DNA from: Bradyrhizobium sp.
Lineage (GTDB): Bacteria > Pseudomonadota > Alphaproteobacteria > Rhizobiales > Xanthobacteraceae
NCBI RefSeq assembly: GCF_027307225.1
Contig: NZ_DAHUXJ010000128.1
Coordinates: 1 to 64,000 of the forward strand
Reading direction: 5' to 3'
Length of the DNA: 64,000 nucleotides
Shown: positions 7,959 through 16,600 of the stretch, in pieces
Layout: each line of letters opens with the position of its first letter
How positions within the stretch are numbered: position 1 is the first letter of the stretch
The notes under the pieces: model-generated
The model's database searches: none
What the model was told of the DNA's origin: nothing
The model's input: the letters and a program-made list of their open reading frames with translations, nothing else
Translations under genes and position numbers: made by a program

Positions 7959-9317
7959 ATGGCCGAAATCAAGACGGTAGCAATCATCGGAGCCGGCCCA
8001 GTCGGCCTCGCCGCAGCTGCGTATGTTCTGGAGCGGGGACTTCGCCCGATCGTGCTGGAAGCCGGCGAAAGCGCGGGACACGCGGTGCGCCAATGGGGTC
8101 ACGTCCAACTGTTCTCGCCCTGGGAGTACAACATCGATCGCGCAGCTGCCCGCTTGTTGGCGCCGACCGGCTGGAACTCGCCCGAGCCCGATCAGTATCC
8201 AACCGGCGCGGAATTGTTCGAACGCTACCTCGAGCCGCTCGCTGCCAAGACCGTTCTCGCGACCCACATTCATACATCGAGCCGTGTCACCGGGATCAGC
8301 CGCGTTGGGTTCGACAAGCTCAAGACCAAGGGCCGAGACGCCGCGCCGTTCGAAATTCGCTATCGGAACGGGCAAGGCCCGAAGGTGTTGCGAGCGGACG
8401 CCGTGATCGACGCTTCCGGTACGTGGCAGTCTCCAAATCCGGCCGGGGCCAACGGCCTCCCCGCCATTGGCGAGGCGCAGGCCGCAGGGAAGATCGCTTA
8501 CGGGATGCCCGATGTGCGGGGGCGGGATCGGGCACGATACGCGGGCAAGACCGTTGCTGTGCTGGGCGCGGGACATTCGGCGATCGGAACCCTCACCGAG
8601 CTGGCGCACCTTGCAGCTCAAGTGCCAGAAACCACGCCAATATGGTTGTTGCGCGGCAGCGATCCGGCAAAGGCTTTCGGCGGTGCGAACGACAAGCTCG
8701 TCGCCCGAGGTGAACTTGGCGCGGTTTTCGCCACCTTGGTTGCGTCCCGTCGGGTGAGCGTGGAAACTGAATTTCGTGTTTCGCATCTCACCGCTGCGGG
8801 TTCGCACCTGACGATCGGTACCGGCGGTGCCTGTTGCGGTCGTCAGGTGGTCGCGGACGAACTTGTTGTGGCAACCGGTTTTCGGCCGAATCTGGATTTT
8901 GTACGCGAACTTCGTATTCAGCTCGATCCGACCGTCGAATGCCCGGTGGCGCTGGCACCGTTGATCGATCCGAACGAGCATAGCTGCGGCACGGTGCGGC
9001 CGCATGGGGCGCGCGAATTGGCGCAAATTGAGCCGGGATTCTATTTCGCCGGCGTTAAATCCTACGGACGCGCGCCGACCTTTCTCATGATCACGGGGTA
9101 TGAACAGGTTCGCTCGATCGCCGCAGAAATCGCCGGCGACCACGAAGCGGCCGAACGCGTCGAACTTGAACTCCCCGAAACCGGGGTTTGCAACCGATCG
9201 GCTACGCCTGATGCGAATAAATGCTGTGGTGGTCCTGCACTAACGGATGTTGACGCTTGTTGCGTGGCTGATGCAAATGCACGCCAGGGGGGCAAGACAG
9301 GATGCGGATGCAAGTGA
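7959..9317 (+). CDS. FAD/NAD(P)-binding flavoprotein with Cys-rich tail, ArsO-like
   Basis: A 452-residue flavin-dependent monooxygenase-like protein. An FAD Rossmann motif opens the chain (IIGAGPVGLAAAAY, residues 9-22), and an NAD(P) motif VLGAGHSAIG lies near residue 200. The end of the main fold has ATGFRPNLDF and GYEQVRSIAAEIAG. An unusual tail from about residue 411 holds seven Cys, including two CC pairs and a final CGC. Its place between an ArsR-type regulator and an MFS exporter suggests handling of an arsenical; similar genes in ars islands have been called arsO. The enzymatic reaction is not known. The tail may deliver or trap As(III). Confidence 0.75.
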   Translation: MAEIKTVAIIGAGPVGLAAAAYVLERGLRPIVLEAGESAGHAVRQWGHVQLFSPWEYNIDRAAARLLAPTGWNSPEPDQYPTGAELFERYLEPLAAKTVLATHIHTSSRVTGISRVGFDKLKTKGRDAAPFEIRYRNGQGPKVLRADAVIDASGTWQSPNPAGANGLPAIGEAQAAGKIAYGMPDVRGRDRARYAGKTVAVLGAGHSAIGTLTELAHLAAQVPETTPIWLLRGSDPAKAFGGANDKLVARGELGAVFATLVASRRVSVETEFRVSHLTAAGSHLTIGTGGACCGRQVVADELVVATGFRPNLDFVRELRIQLDPTVECPVALAPLIDPNEHSCGTVRPHGARELAQIEPGFYFAGVKSYGRAPTFLMITGYEQVRSIAAEIAGDHEAAERVELELPETGVCNRSATPDANKCCGGPALTDVDACCVADANARQGGKTGCGCK

Positions 9318-9343
9318 GGCGAGCACTATATGGCGACTAAGGT

Positions 9344-10522
9344 ATGAGCGGCCGCCGGCTTCCGATTATTCTGGCGCTCGGCACGACGCAGACACTGGCG
9401 TGGGCGTCGAGCTACTACCTGCCCGCCATCCTCGCCGATCCGATCGGGCACGACCTCGGCATGTCCGCCAACTGGATCTTTGCCGCGTTCTCGGCAGCGC
9501 TGGTGATCTCGGCGGTACTTGGCCCCCGGATCGGCCGGCAGATCGATCTGTTCGGCGGCCGGCCCGTGCTTTGCACCTCCAATCTCACTATCGCAGGCGG
9601 GCTCGTCTTGCTCGGCTTCTGCAATTCGATTCCGGTGCTGATCCTAGCCTGGATCCTGCTCGGCATCGGTATGGGCTATGGCCTCTACGATGCGGCCTTC
9701 GCGGCGCTCGGGCGGATCTATGGCGATGCGGCGCGCGGCCCGATCACCGGCATTACGCTGATGGCGGGTTTTGCCTCGACGGTCGGCTGGCCGCTGACCG
9801 CGCTGGGGCTCGACCATATCGGCTGGCGCGACACCTGCTTTGCGTGGGCTCTCGCGCATATGCTGATCGGTCTGCCGCTCAATTTCTTCATGCTGCCGAA
9901 GGTTGCGGGCGGCAAGGCCGCTGCCGCCAACGCGGTCAAGCCGCACGTCCCGATCGATCGCACCATGATCCTGCTGGCGTTTACGTTTGCGGCGGGTTGG
10001 ACGGTGACGGGCGCCATGGCAGCCCATATGCCGCGCATTCTCGAAGCCGGCGGCGCCACCGCCGTGCAAGCCGTGGCGGCCGGCGCCCTGTTCGGTCCGG
10101 CACAGGTTTTCGCGCGTATTCTCGAAGCGACGCTGCTCAAGCGTTACCATCCGCTGGTCTCGACGCGTCTGGCCTGCCTCACCCATCCGATCGGCGCAGC
10201 TATCCTGGCCGTCGCTGGCGGACCGGCAGCGGGAGCGTTTGCGATCTTCTTCGGAATGGGCAACGGCGTCCTGACGATCGCCCGCGGCACCCTTCCCCTG
10301 GCGATCTTCGGCCCCAAGGATTACGGCTATCGCCTCGGCCTGATCGGCGCGCCGGCGCGAATGGCGCAGGCAGCAGCGCCATTGGCATTCGGTCTGCTGA
10401 TCGACCTGATCGGCATCAAGGTCCTGATCGTCTCTTCCGCGCTCTGCCTTTCGGCGCTGGCGGCACTGTTGTTGCTGCGGCCGAATTCAACCCAACCTGT
10501 GACGGATGCGGCAAGCGGTTGA
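9344..10522 (+). CDS. MFS transporter of the arsenic-type locus
   Basis: A 392-residue major facilitator with about 12 hydrophobic segments; the first loop signature is GRQIDLFGGRPVL. The start ATG lies 26 bases after the flavoprotein stop, behind a CTAAGGT. Its position last in a regulator-flavoprotein-MFS set implies export of the flavoprotein's product or substrate. ArsK of Agrobacterium, an MFS exporter of As(III), Sb(III) and organoarsenicals, is a plausible relative. ArsJ is less likely because no GAPDH gene is adjacent. The family call is firm; the substrate is inference. Confidence 0.75.
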   Translation: MSGRRLPIILALGTTQTLAWASSYYLPAILADPIGHDLGMSANWIFAAFSAALVISAVLGPRIGRQIDLFGGRPVLCTSNLTIAGGLVLLGFCNSIPVLILAWILLGIGMGYGLYDAAFAALGRIYGDAARGPITGITLMAGFASTVGWPLTALGLDHIGWRDTCFAWALAHMLIGLPLNFFMLPKVAGGKAAAANAVKPHVPIDRTMILLAFTFAAGWTVTGAMAAHMPRILEAGGATAVQAVAAGALFGPAQVFARILEATLLKRYHPLVSTRLACLTHPIGAAILAVAGGPAAGAFAIFFGMGNGVLTIARGTLPLAIFGPKDYGYRLGLIGAPARMAQAAAPLAFGLLIDLIGIKVLIVSSALCLSALAALLLLRPNSTQPVTDAASG

Positions 10523-10525
10523 GAT

Positions 10526-11431
10526 CTATTTCGGCAGTTTGCCGATCCAGTCGACGATGGCCGCCGCCACCGCCCGCGGCTGCTCGGCGATCAACGCATG
10601 GCTCGCGTTGGGTATCACGACCACTGACGCACGTTCGCCGCACTCCTCGCGCATTTCGTTCGACATGGCCCGTGGCTTGAACGGATCGAACGCGCCTTGA
10701 AGATCGAGCAACGGCACCGTGCCGCCCGCCCAATACTCTGACTGTTTGGTGGCACGAGCGGCGGCCGATTCCATTTCGTCTGCCGCCGGATGCCAGCCCT
10801 GAAGCCAGGTCCTTGCGTCGTTATTCGGCGCGAAGAAGGCCAGGTGCAGATAGTTCAACCGGTCGGCGTCGGAGAGTGCGAAATCGCCTGATTTCCGCAC
10901 GGCTTCCGACAACTCCTTCGCGCCGGCGAATCCGGCCGGGTAAGCCTTTGCTGCGGCGGCAACCATCACGACACCTCGCACGAGATCGGGATGATCGACC
11001 GCCAGCGTTCGCGCGACCCAACTGCCGAAGGCATGTCCCACGACAATGGCGGGACCACCATGGCCCTTGATGCGGATCACGGCCGCGACATCGTTGGCCA
11101 GATCGTGAAGCGTGAGGTTTTGCGTCGGCCCAAGGCTAAGTGAAGCGCCCCGCGGCTGCGGCCTCACTACAAAAAATCCGGCTTTGACCAATTCATCGGC
11201 GACGCCGTCGAAATCCTCCGCACCGCGGCCGCGCGACGGCAACATGACAATGAGCGGCCCGTGTCCCTCGGAGAGGACCTCAATGCGGATATTGTCATAG
11301 AATGCGATTTCCCGCTCCGGTTCGGCCCGCGCGGGAATCGTGGCCATCGTCATCGACGCAACGACGAGCGCCGCTGCGAAATGGCGTTTCCAGCGGCGCT
11401 GTTTGCGACGAGATGAAATCGCCTCACTCAT
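10526..11431 (-). CDS. exported alpha/beta-hydrolase lacking the nucleophile Ser
   Basis: A 301-residue alpha/beta-hydrolase-fold protein with a basic N-terminus and a hydrophobic export signal ending near residue 36 (ARA). The nucleophile elbow reads VVGHAFGSW, so residue 134 is Ala where Ser (or Cys/Asp) is expected. The base sequence on the minus strand (GGACATGCCTTCGGC) confirms this. The Asp249 (GAFDPF) and His278 (NASHAL) positions of a triad are present. It may be a non-catalytic binder or use another residue. It overlaps the upstream metallo-hydrolase gene by 8 bases, so the two are one operon. Confidence 0.8.
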   Translation of the reverse strand: MSEAISSRRKQRRWKRHFAAALVVASMTMATIPARAEPEREIAFYDNIRIEVLSEGHGPLIVMLPSRGRGAEDFDGVADELVKAGFFVVRPQPRGASLSLGPTQNLTLHDLANDVAAVIRIKGHGGPAIVVGHAFGSWVARTLAVDHPDLVRGVVMVAAAAKAYPAGFAGAKELSEAVRKSGDFALSDADRLNYLHLAFFAPNNDARTWLQGWHPAADEMESAAARATKQSEYWAGGTVPLLDLQGAFDPFKPRAMSNEMREECGERASVVVIPNASHALIAEQPRAVAAAIVDWIGKLPK

Positions 11432-12245
11432 AAAACTCCGGCGACATTTTCAGAGTATCGCGCTGGACCTTGTCGTGATTGATCCAGAGCGTCGCCTTGT
11501 CCTGCGCCAGATGGTCGGCGATCTTCTGCATCGACGCCAGCGTCCCTTCCTTGCTGAAGTTATTGGAGGGCACGCCACGGCTTTCCCAATTGCTCCTGAA
11601 GTGCACCGCATCGCCGGAAAGAATGACCTCACCGGTCTTCGGCAGCTTCACAAGCAGCGACTGATGCCCTGGCGTGTGGCCGGGCGTGGAGAGAATGACG
11701 ATGCTGCCGTCGCCGAAGACATCACGGTCGCCTTCGAGCTTGGTGACGGGATGCCCCGCCTTGAAGCGCGGCCCATTGTTGGCGCCCGGCCAGTCATACT
11801 CGGCCTTCTGCACGTACAGCATCGTATTCGGGAACATCTCGACATTGCCGATATGGTCGGGATGGGTGTGCGAGATCGCCATCGCCTTGATGTCCGAAGG
11901 CTTGACGCCCAATTGCTCGAGCTGTGCGGCGAGCTTCTTCGGCCGGTGCCAGGTGACCGACCTCGGATCGGCCGGCGCGAGACCGTTCGGCATGTCGGCG
12001 ACCGCATCCGGAATGCCGGTGTCCCACAGGAACCAGCCTTGTGAGTGCTTGATCAGGTAGCAATTGTCGACGAAGTCCATCGACTTGCCGACGTTGACGC
12101 CGGGCGACCATCGAGAGATGTCGCCGGCCGTGCCTTCACCGCAATTGAGGATGTAAAGCCTCTCGACGCCGGCTTTTGCCGGGCTGGCCTGGATTACGCC
12201 CATTGCCACAAGGCTAAAGATCGCCAGGCCGAATGCCTTTTGCAC
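11424..12245 (-). CDS. exported MBL-fold metallo-hydrolase, lactonase-like
   Basis: A 273-residue protein with a signal peptide ending near residue 25 (AKA) and a metallo-beta-lactamase fold. The zinc motif SHTHPDHIGN has His126, His128, Asp130 and His131; later ligands lie in TPGHTPGHQ and LSGDAVHF. Layout and length resemble N-acyl-homoserine lactonases of the AttM/AiiB group, but these are usually cytoplasmic, so a periplasmic lactonase or esterase is inferred. It is first gene of a two-gene operon with the alpha/beta-hydrolase. It is followed upstream by a 136-base gap before parC. Confidence 0.8.
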   Translation of the reverse strand: MQKAFGLAIFSLVAMGVIQASPAKAGVERLYILNCGEGTAGDISRWSPGVNVGKSMDFVDNCYLIKHSQGWFLWDTGIPDAVADMPNGLAPADPRSVTWHRPKKLAAQLEQLGVKPSDIKAMAISHTHPDHIGNVEMFPNTMLYVQKAEYDWPGANNGPRFKAGHPVTKLEGDRDVFGDGSIVILSTPGHTPGHQSLLVKLPKTGEVILSGDAVHFRSNWESRGVPSNNFSKEGTLASMQKIADHLAQDKATLWINHDKVQRDTLKMSPEFYE

Positions 12246-12381
12246 GCTGCCCCTCCCCGATTTTTCTGGTCTCAGGTTTCTGCCTGCCAGCCTCTTGGGC
12301 CGAGCATACTACCTTACCGTGACGGACGCCGCGTCAACAATGGCGAAGCGGCGTCGATCACGTCACACCGGGGATATCGGA

Positions 12382-14634
12382 TTATTCCACCGGCTTGCCG
12401 AACTTGTTGGATTTCGGCAGGCCGTGCGCCAGCCGCCCGGCGTCGGCGCGGTTGCCGTTCCAGTCGGACAATTCCTTGGCCGTGAGGCTCTGCTCGCGAC
12501 CGGCGGAATCTTTCCAGGTCAAACCCGTCTTGGCGTCGAACACCGTGACGTCCGACAGTTCGGCCTTGAGGTATTTCTGCAAACGCACGCCGCGGCCGCG
12601 CGCCATCTCCGGCACCTGATCGATCGGGAATATCACCATCTTGTGGTTGGTGCCGATCACCGCGACCCGGTCGCCCGCCACAACCGTCATCGCGCGCGCT
12701 TCGTTCGGCATCTCGACATTGAGGATCTGCTTGCCCTTGCGGGTGGTCGAGACGCAATCGTCCTCGTTGACGACGAAGCCCTGTCCTTCCCCGCTTGCGA
12801 TCAGGAACTTGCGGCCGCCCTTGTTGACGAAGGTCGAGACAACCGCGGCATCCTGATCGAGATCGATGAACATGCGGATCGGCTCGCCATGGCCGCGGCC
12901 GCCAGGCAGTTTTGCGACATCGAGCGAATAGAACTTGCCGTTGGTGGCGAACAGCAGCAGCTTCGAGGTGGTCTCGGCGAAGAAGGCCTGGTCGAGCTTG
13001 TCGTCGGTCTTGAAGGCCAGGCTCGAGAGATCGGCGACGTGGCCCTTGAGCGTGCGCACCCAGCCCTTCTCGGAAATCACGACCGTCGCCGGCTCGCGCT
13101 CGACAAAGGCTTCCTCTATCGCGGCGAGATCATGCTCGGGCGCGTCGGCGAATTGCGTGCGGCGTTTGCCGAGCGGCGTCTTCGGTCCGAACATGTCGCG
13201 GACCTTGCCAACCTGTTCGCCGACCTTCTTCCACTGCTCGGCTTCCGAGGCGAGGATCCCCTTGACGCCTTTCAATTCGGCACGAAGTTCCTTGTCTTCG
13301 CCGCGGATCTCCATCTCCTCCAGCTTGCGCAAGTTGCGCAGGCGCATGTTGAGAATGGCCTCGGCCTGGATTTCCGTCAGCTTGAACGCCTTGATCAAGG
13401 CCGGCTTCGGCTCGTCCTCGGTCCGGATGATCTTGATCACCTTGTCGATATTGAGATAGGCGATCAGGAAGCCGCCGAGCACTTCCAGGCGATGCTCGAT
13501 CTGCTCTTTGCGGTAATTGGTACGGCGGATCAGCACCTCGCGCAGATGGTCGAGCCATTCCCTCAGGCACTCGGCAAGGCCGACGACCTTGGGAATGCGG
13601 CCTTTCATCAGCACGTTGAGGTTCAGCGGAATCCGGCTTTCGAGCTCGGTGAGACGGAACAGAGATTCCATCATCAGCTCGGGATCGACCGCGCGCGACT
13701 TCGGCTCGATCACCAGACGGACGTCTTCGGCCGATTCATCGCGAACATCGCCGACCAGCGGCAGCTTCTTTTCGTTGAGAAGTTCGGCGATCTTCTCGAC
13801 CAGCCGCGACTTCTGCACAAGGTACGGAATCTCGGTGATCACGATCACCCAGGTGCCGCGCGCGCCCTCTTCCTGTTGCCACTTGGCGCGGACGCGGAAG
13901 GAGCCGCGGCCGGTGACGTAGGCCTCCGTGATGGCTTCCTTGGAATCGACAACAATGCCGCCGGTCGGGAAGTCCGGGCCCTTGACCCATTTCAATAGCG
14001 ACTTCGATTTCGCGTCGGGTTTCTCGATCAGATGCAGCGCGGCGTCGCAAAGCTCGGCTGCGTTGTGCGGCGGGATCGAGGTCGCCATGCCGACCGCAAT
14101 GCCCTGCGCGCCATTGGCGAGCAAATTCGGGAATCCGCCGGGAAGAACCATCGGTTCTTTGGCGGTGCTGTCGTAGGTCGGTTTGAATTCGACCCCATCC
14201 TCGTCGATACCTTCGAGAAGAAGGCGCGCGACGTCGGTCATGCGCGCTTCGGTGTAACGATAGGCAGCGGGATTGTCGCCGTCGATATTGCCGAAATTGC
14301 CCTGACCGTCGACCAGCGGATAGCGCGAGGAGAAATTCTGCGCGAGCCGCACCATGGCGTCGTAGATGGCCTGGTCGCCATGCGGATGGAACGAACCCAT
14401 GACGTCGCCAACGATCTTCGCCGACTTCTTGGGAACAGCGGTCGGATTAAGATTAAGCAGCCGCATGCCATAGAGGATGCGCCGATGCACCGGCTTCAAG
14501 CCGTCGCGCGCGTCCGGCAAGGCGCGGCCTGTGATGGTCGAGAGGGCATAGGCGAGATAGCGCTCTTCCAGCGCATCGCGCAGCATGACCTCGTGAATTT
14601 CGGCCGGCTCGGGCGGAGGTGTTCGTTTTCCCAT
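12382..14634 (-). CDS. parC: DNA topoisomerase IV subunit A
   Basis: A 750-residue ParC, which cuts and rejoins DNA with ParE to separate daughter chromosomes. The N-terminal breakage domain has the catalytic Tyr127 in AYRYTEARM and the gate region GSFHPHGDQAIYD. The C-terminal part carries the shorter beta-pinwheel repeats usual for ParC rather than GyrA (no GyrA box). At the site matching E. coli ParC Ser80 the residue is Gln88, and Asp92 matches Glu84; this is, as far as I know, normal in alphaproteobacterial ParC. A 260-base gap with a palindromic repeat separates it from the recO operon. Confidence 0.95.
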   Translation of the reverse strand: MGKRTPPPEPAEIHEVMLRDALEERYLAYALSTITGRALPDARDGLKPVHRRILYGMRLLNLNPTAVPKKSAKIVGDVMGSFHPHGDQAIYDAMVRLAQNFSSRYPLVDGQGNFGNIDGDNPAAYRYTEARMTDVARLLLEGIDEDGVEFKPTYDSTAKEPMVLPGGFPNLLANGAQGIAVGMATSIPPHNAAELCDAALHLIEKPDAKSKSLLKWVKGPDFPTGGIVVDSKEAITEAYVTGRGSFRVRAKWQQEEGARGTWVIVITEIPYLVQKSRLVEKIAELLNEKKLPLVGDVRDESAEDVRLVIEPKSRAVDPELMMESLFRLTELESRIPLNLNVLMKGRIPKVVGLAECLREWLDHLREVLIRRTNYRKEQIEHRLEVLGGFLIAYLNIDKVIKIIRTEDEPKPALIKAFKLTEIQAEAILNMRLRNLRKLEEMEIRGEDKELRAELKGVKGILASEAEQWKKVGEQVGKVRDMFGPKTPLGKRRTQFADAPEHDLAAIEEAFVEREPATVVISEKGWVRTLKGHVADLSSLAFKTDDKLDQAFFAETTSKLLLFATNGKFYSLDVAKLPGGRGHGEPIRMFIDLDQDAAVVSTFVNKGGRKFLIASGEGQGFVVNEDDCVSTTRKGKQILNVEMPNEARAMTVVAGDRVAVIGTNHKMVIFPIDQVPEMARGRGVRLQKYLKAELSDVTVFDAKTGLTWKDSAGREQSLTAKELSDWNGNRADAGRLAHGLPKSNKFGKPVE

Positions 14635-14697
14635 GGGGACGAATTAGACTCTGGCAATCGATCGGGCAAGAAACGAATGGAGGCAATATTTTGCGGC

Positions 14698-14813
14698 GTC
14701 GTCCCTGCGAACGCAGAGACCCATAACCACAGGAGTTTATGACAAAAATAGCTGCCGCCGCGGCTTGGATCGAGAGGGCTCAGAGTATGGGTCCCTGCGT
14801 TCGCCGGGACGAC
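14698..14813. repeat. palindromic intergenic repeat, family 1
   Basis: The ends are inverted copies: GTCGTCCCTGCGAACGCAG at the left and a near complement ending CGCCGGGACGAC at the right. Each is followed inward by the complement pair GACCCATA and TATGGGTC. The centre is not paired. Elements with this outline are frequent between genes in Bradyrhizobium and Rhodopseudomonas. Only one copy is in this window. It lies upstream of parC. Confidence 0.75.
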
Positions 14814-14894
14814 AGGTCAAAAAAGCGAGGTTAAATCGTCGAACTGATTCGCGTCCGCGGGTTCCAGCGCGTGAGGCCAAGGGCCTTTGCAATG

Positions 14895-15257
14895 TCAAGT
14901 AAACGAGACCACAGAAAACTGGCCACTAAGCATAAGCGTCAGGACCGGCTTCTCGCCGACCTCCTCGCGCCGAAAGTTCACGAAAGCAGCACACTCCAAC
15001 AAGGCCTGATACTGCTCAGGACAGCGCCGCTGGAACTCCGGCGCGCTGTCAATGCGGAGGGCAACTAGTCCTCCCGCTGGAGCATAAACGCTGGTCATGC
15101 CGTGCGACGGGGTGTCGATGGACGTCATGCAATCGATCCACGCATCCATGTTACGGCCATAGAAGTCAGGAAACCCGAGTGCAGCCTGAAAGACCGAATG
15201 GAAACTGTCCCATCCAGTGATCTGGTCGACTGGAATCGCGATGACAGTCGTTTGCAA
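14895..15257 (-). CDS. barstar-like protein
   Basis: A 120-residue protein with the barstar (RNase inhibitor) signature SFHSVFQAALGFPDFYGRNMDAWIDCM at residues 18-44, quoted here in part: FPDFYGRNMDAWIDCM. Barstar proteins bind and block barnase-type RNases. The best start is a TTG at 15257: a perfect AGGAGG lies 7 bases upstream, and no ATG gives the correct N-terminus. It sits 20 bases downstream of the recO stop and is probably cotranscribed with recO. No barnase-like gene is visible in the window, so its partner is unknown. Confidence 0.75.
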   Translation of the reverse strand: MQTTVIAIPVDQITGWDSFHSVFQAALGFPDFYGRNMDAWIDCMTSIDTPSHGMTSVYAPAGGLVALRIDSAPEFQRRCPEQYQALLECAAFVNFRREEVGEKPVLTLMLSGQFSVVSFT

Positions 15258-15277
15258 ACAAAAACCTCCTAGCGGCG

Positions 15278-16027
15278 CTACGAAACCGCAGCCTTGGCCC
15301 TGGGCCGAGTCACGGCGTTGATAAAGCCGTCGCGGGCGTCGGAATGGCCTTGGCCGCGCGGCTCCAGCACATGGCGCAACAAAAACAGCCCCGTCAAGGC
15401 AAAGCCGTCGCGCAGATCCTGCTCGGTCCAATCGTTCGCAGCCTCCTCGCTTTGGCGCAAGAACGCAGGTAACCGCAGCAGACGGTCCTGGAACGGCGCG
15501 CCGGCGCTGCGCGAAACCGCGCCACCGGATTTCGGCGAGACATAGACGAGATCAGCCGTGGCGCCCGTCGCCGCGCAGGTCTCAAGGTCAAGGCCAAAGC
15601 CGAGTTCGGCGAGCATGGCGAGTTCAAACCGGATCAGATGCGCCGCCGCTCCACTCGCATCGTCAAAATCGTCCAGCATATGGACAACCATCTCGTAGAT
15701 GTCCTCGTGCGGGTCCCGCTCCGGCAACAATCGGACCACAGAGGCCAGATGGGTGACGCCATAGACCGCATGCGACGAGGCAAACAGGTTGGCCGCACGC
15801 AGCCGCGTGCCTTCGATCAGATAATATCCAAGGTGTTCATCCAGCCGCGCCCGCCACACTGCCGTGACGCTGTTGCCGGGTTGCAGCAACGGCCGCATCC
15901 GTTTTCCTGCGCCGCCGCGTACGAGGCCCAGATGCCGGCCATGGCCGCGCGTCAGCAGTTCAACAATGGCGGAGGACTCGCCATGCCGCCTGACCCCCAG
16001 CACGACGCCTTCGTCAGTCCATTCCAT
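15278..16027 (-). CDS. recO: DNA repair protein RecO
   Basis: A 249-residue RecO with an N-terminal OB fold (MEWTDEGVVLGVRRHGESSAIVE, quoted in part: GVVLGVRRHGE) and a helical C-terminal domain. It helps RecR and RecF load RecA on single-stranded DNA coated with SSB. The length and the glycine-rich motif RGGAGKRMRPLLQPGN are typical of alphaproteobacterial RecO. The zinc-finger cysteines of some family members are not complete here. It is followed by the barstar-like gene after 20 bases. It belongs to the lepB-rnc-era-recO gene order conserved in Rhizobiales. Confidence 0.92.
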   Translation of the reverse strand: MEWTDEGVVLGVRRHGESSAIVELLTRGHGRHLGLVRGGAGKRMRPLLQPGNSVTAVWRARLDEHLGYYLIEGTRLRAANLFASSHAVYGVTHLASVVRLLPERDPHEDIYEMVVHMLDDFDDASGAAAHLIRFELAMLAELGFGLDLETCAATGATADLVYVSPKSGGAVSRSAGAPFQDRLLRLPAFLRQSEEAANDWTEQDLRDGFALTGLFLLRHVLEPRGQGHSDARDGFINAVTRPRAKAAVS

Positions 16028-16070
16028 GGAGTAGTCTTACCGGATTCCGGTCGAGCGCGCAGCCGGAGTT

Positions 16071-16178
16071 ACGTCATTCCGGGATGGTGCGTCAGCACCA
16101 GACCTGGAATCTCGAGATTCTCCGATGTGCAATTGCACATCGGAGCTCGCTCGTTTCGCTCGCGCCCCGGAATGACGT
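16071..16178. repeat. palindromic intergenic repeat, family 2
   Basis: The outer arms ACGTCATTCCGGG and CCCCGGAATGACGT are inverted copies. Inside are two further palindromes: GAATCTCGAGATTC at 16107-16120 and a 22-base one at 16122-16143 centred on GCAATTGC. Such nested palindromes are very common in Bradyrhizobium chromosomes. It separates recO from the membrane-protein gene. Confidence 0.8.
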
Positions 16179-16186
16179 ATCTGCCG

Positions 16187-16555
16187 CTACGCATTGAACC
16201 AGCCGCGGGCGTCGCCGGTATAGGAACAATAGAGGCCAACCGCGGTCAGGATGCAGGATACGATCTCGATTGCGCTATCGATCTGAAGGCCGTTTTCGGC
16301 CAGCATCGGCAGTAGGGAAAAGACCGACAGCACCAGCAGCGCCGTCAGCACCCAACGCGGCCAGTTCTTGCGCTTCCGTGCCGCGAGGTGAACGAAATAG
16401 ACCAGCAGCAGGATCAGCCCGGCTTCCAGGATCATCGGCGCGAGAAGATCGCCCTCAATGCTGGACCGATCCTGCAATGCAACCGACAGCGCATCGAGCG
16501 TCAGCGACAGGTACAGCAACACTTCGAACCAGACTACGTTGTTCGGAACTTTCAT
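16187..16555 (-). CDS. small membrane protein, unknown function
   Basis: A 122-residue protein with four hydrophobic segments separated by the basic loop HLAARKRKNWPRW. I do not recognise a named family. The ATG at 16555 was chosen; a TTG four codons upstream is also possible and its ribosome site is not clearly worse. It sits between recO and era on the same strand, 33 bases after era ends, so it may be read from the lepB-rnc-era message. Its stop lies 9 bases from the palindromic repeat. Confidence 0.6.
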   Translation of the reverse strand: MKVPNNVVWFEVLLYLSLTLDALSVALQDRSSIEGDLLAPMILEAGLILLLVYFVHLAARKRKNWPRWVLTALLVLSVFSLLPMLAENGLQIDSAIEIVSCILTAVGLYCSYTGDARGWFNA

Positions 16556-16600
16556 CGACGCCGCCAACGATCCCTCAATTCTTCACAGACCATCCCGCAA

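Noticed and set aside
12630..14400. Gln at the ParC position equivalent to E. coli Ser80 as a quinolone-resistance mutation
   Set aside because: To my knowledge this residue is usual in alphaproteobacterial ParC, so it is not evidence of a selected mutation.
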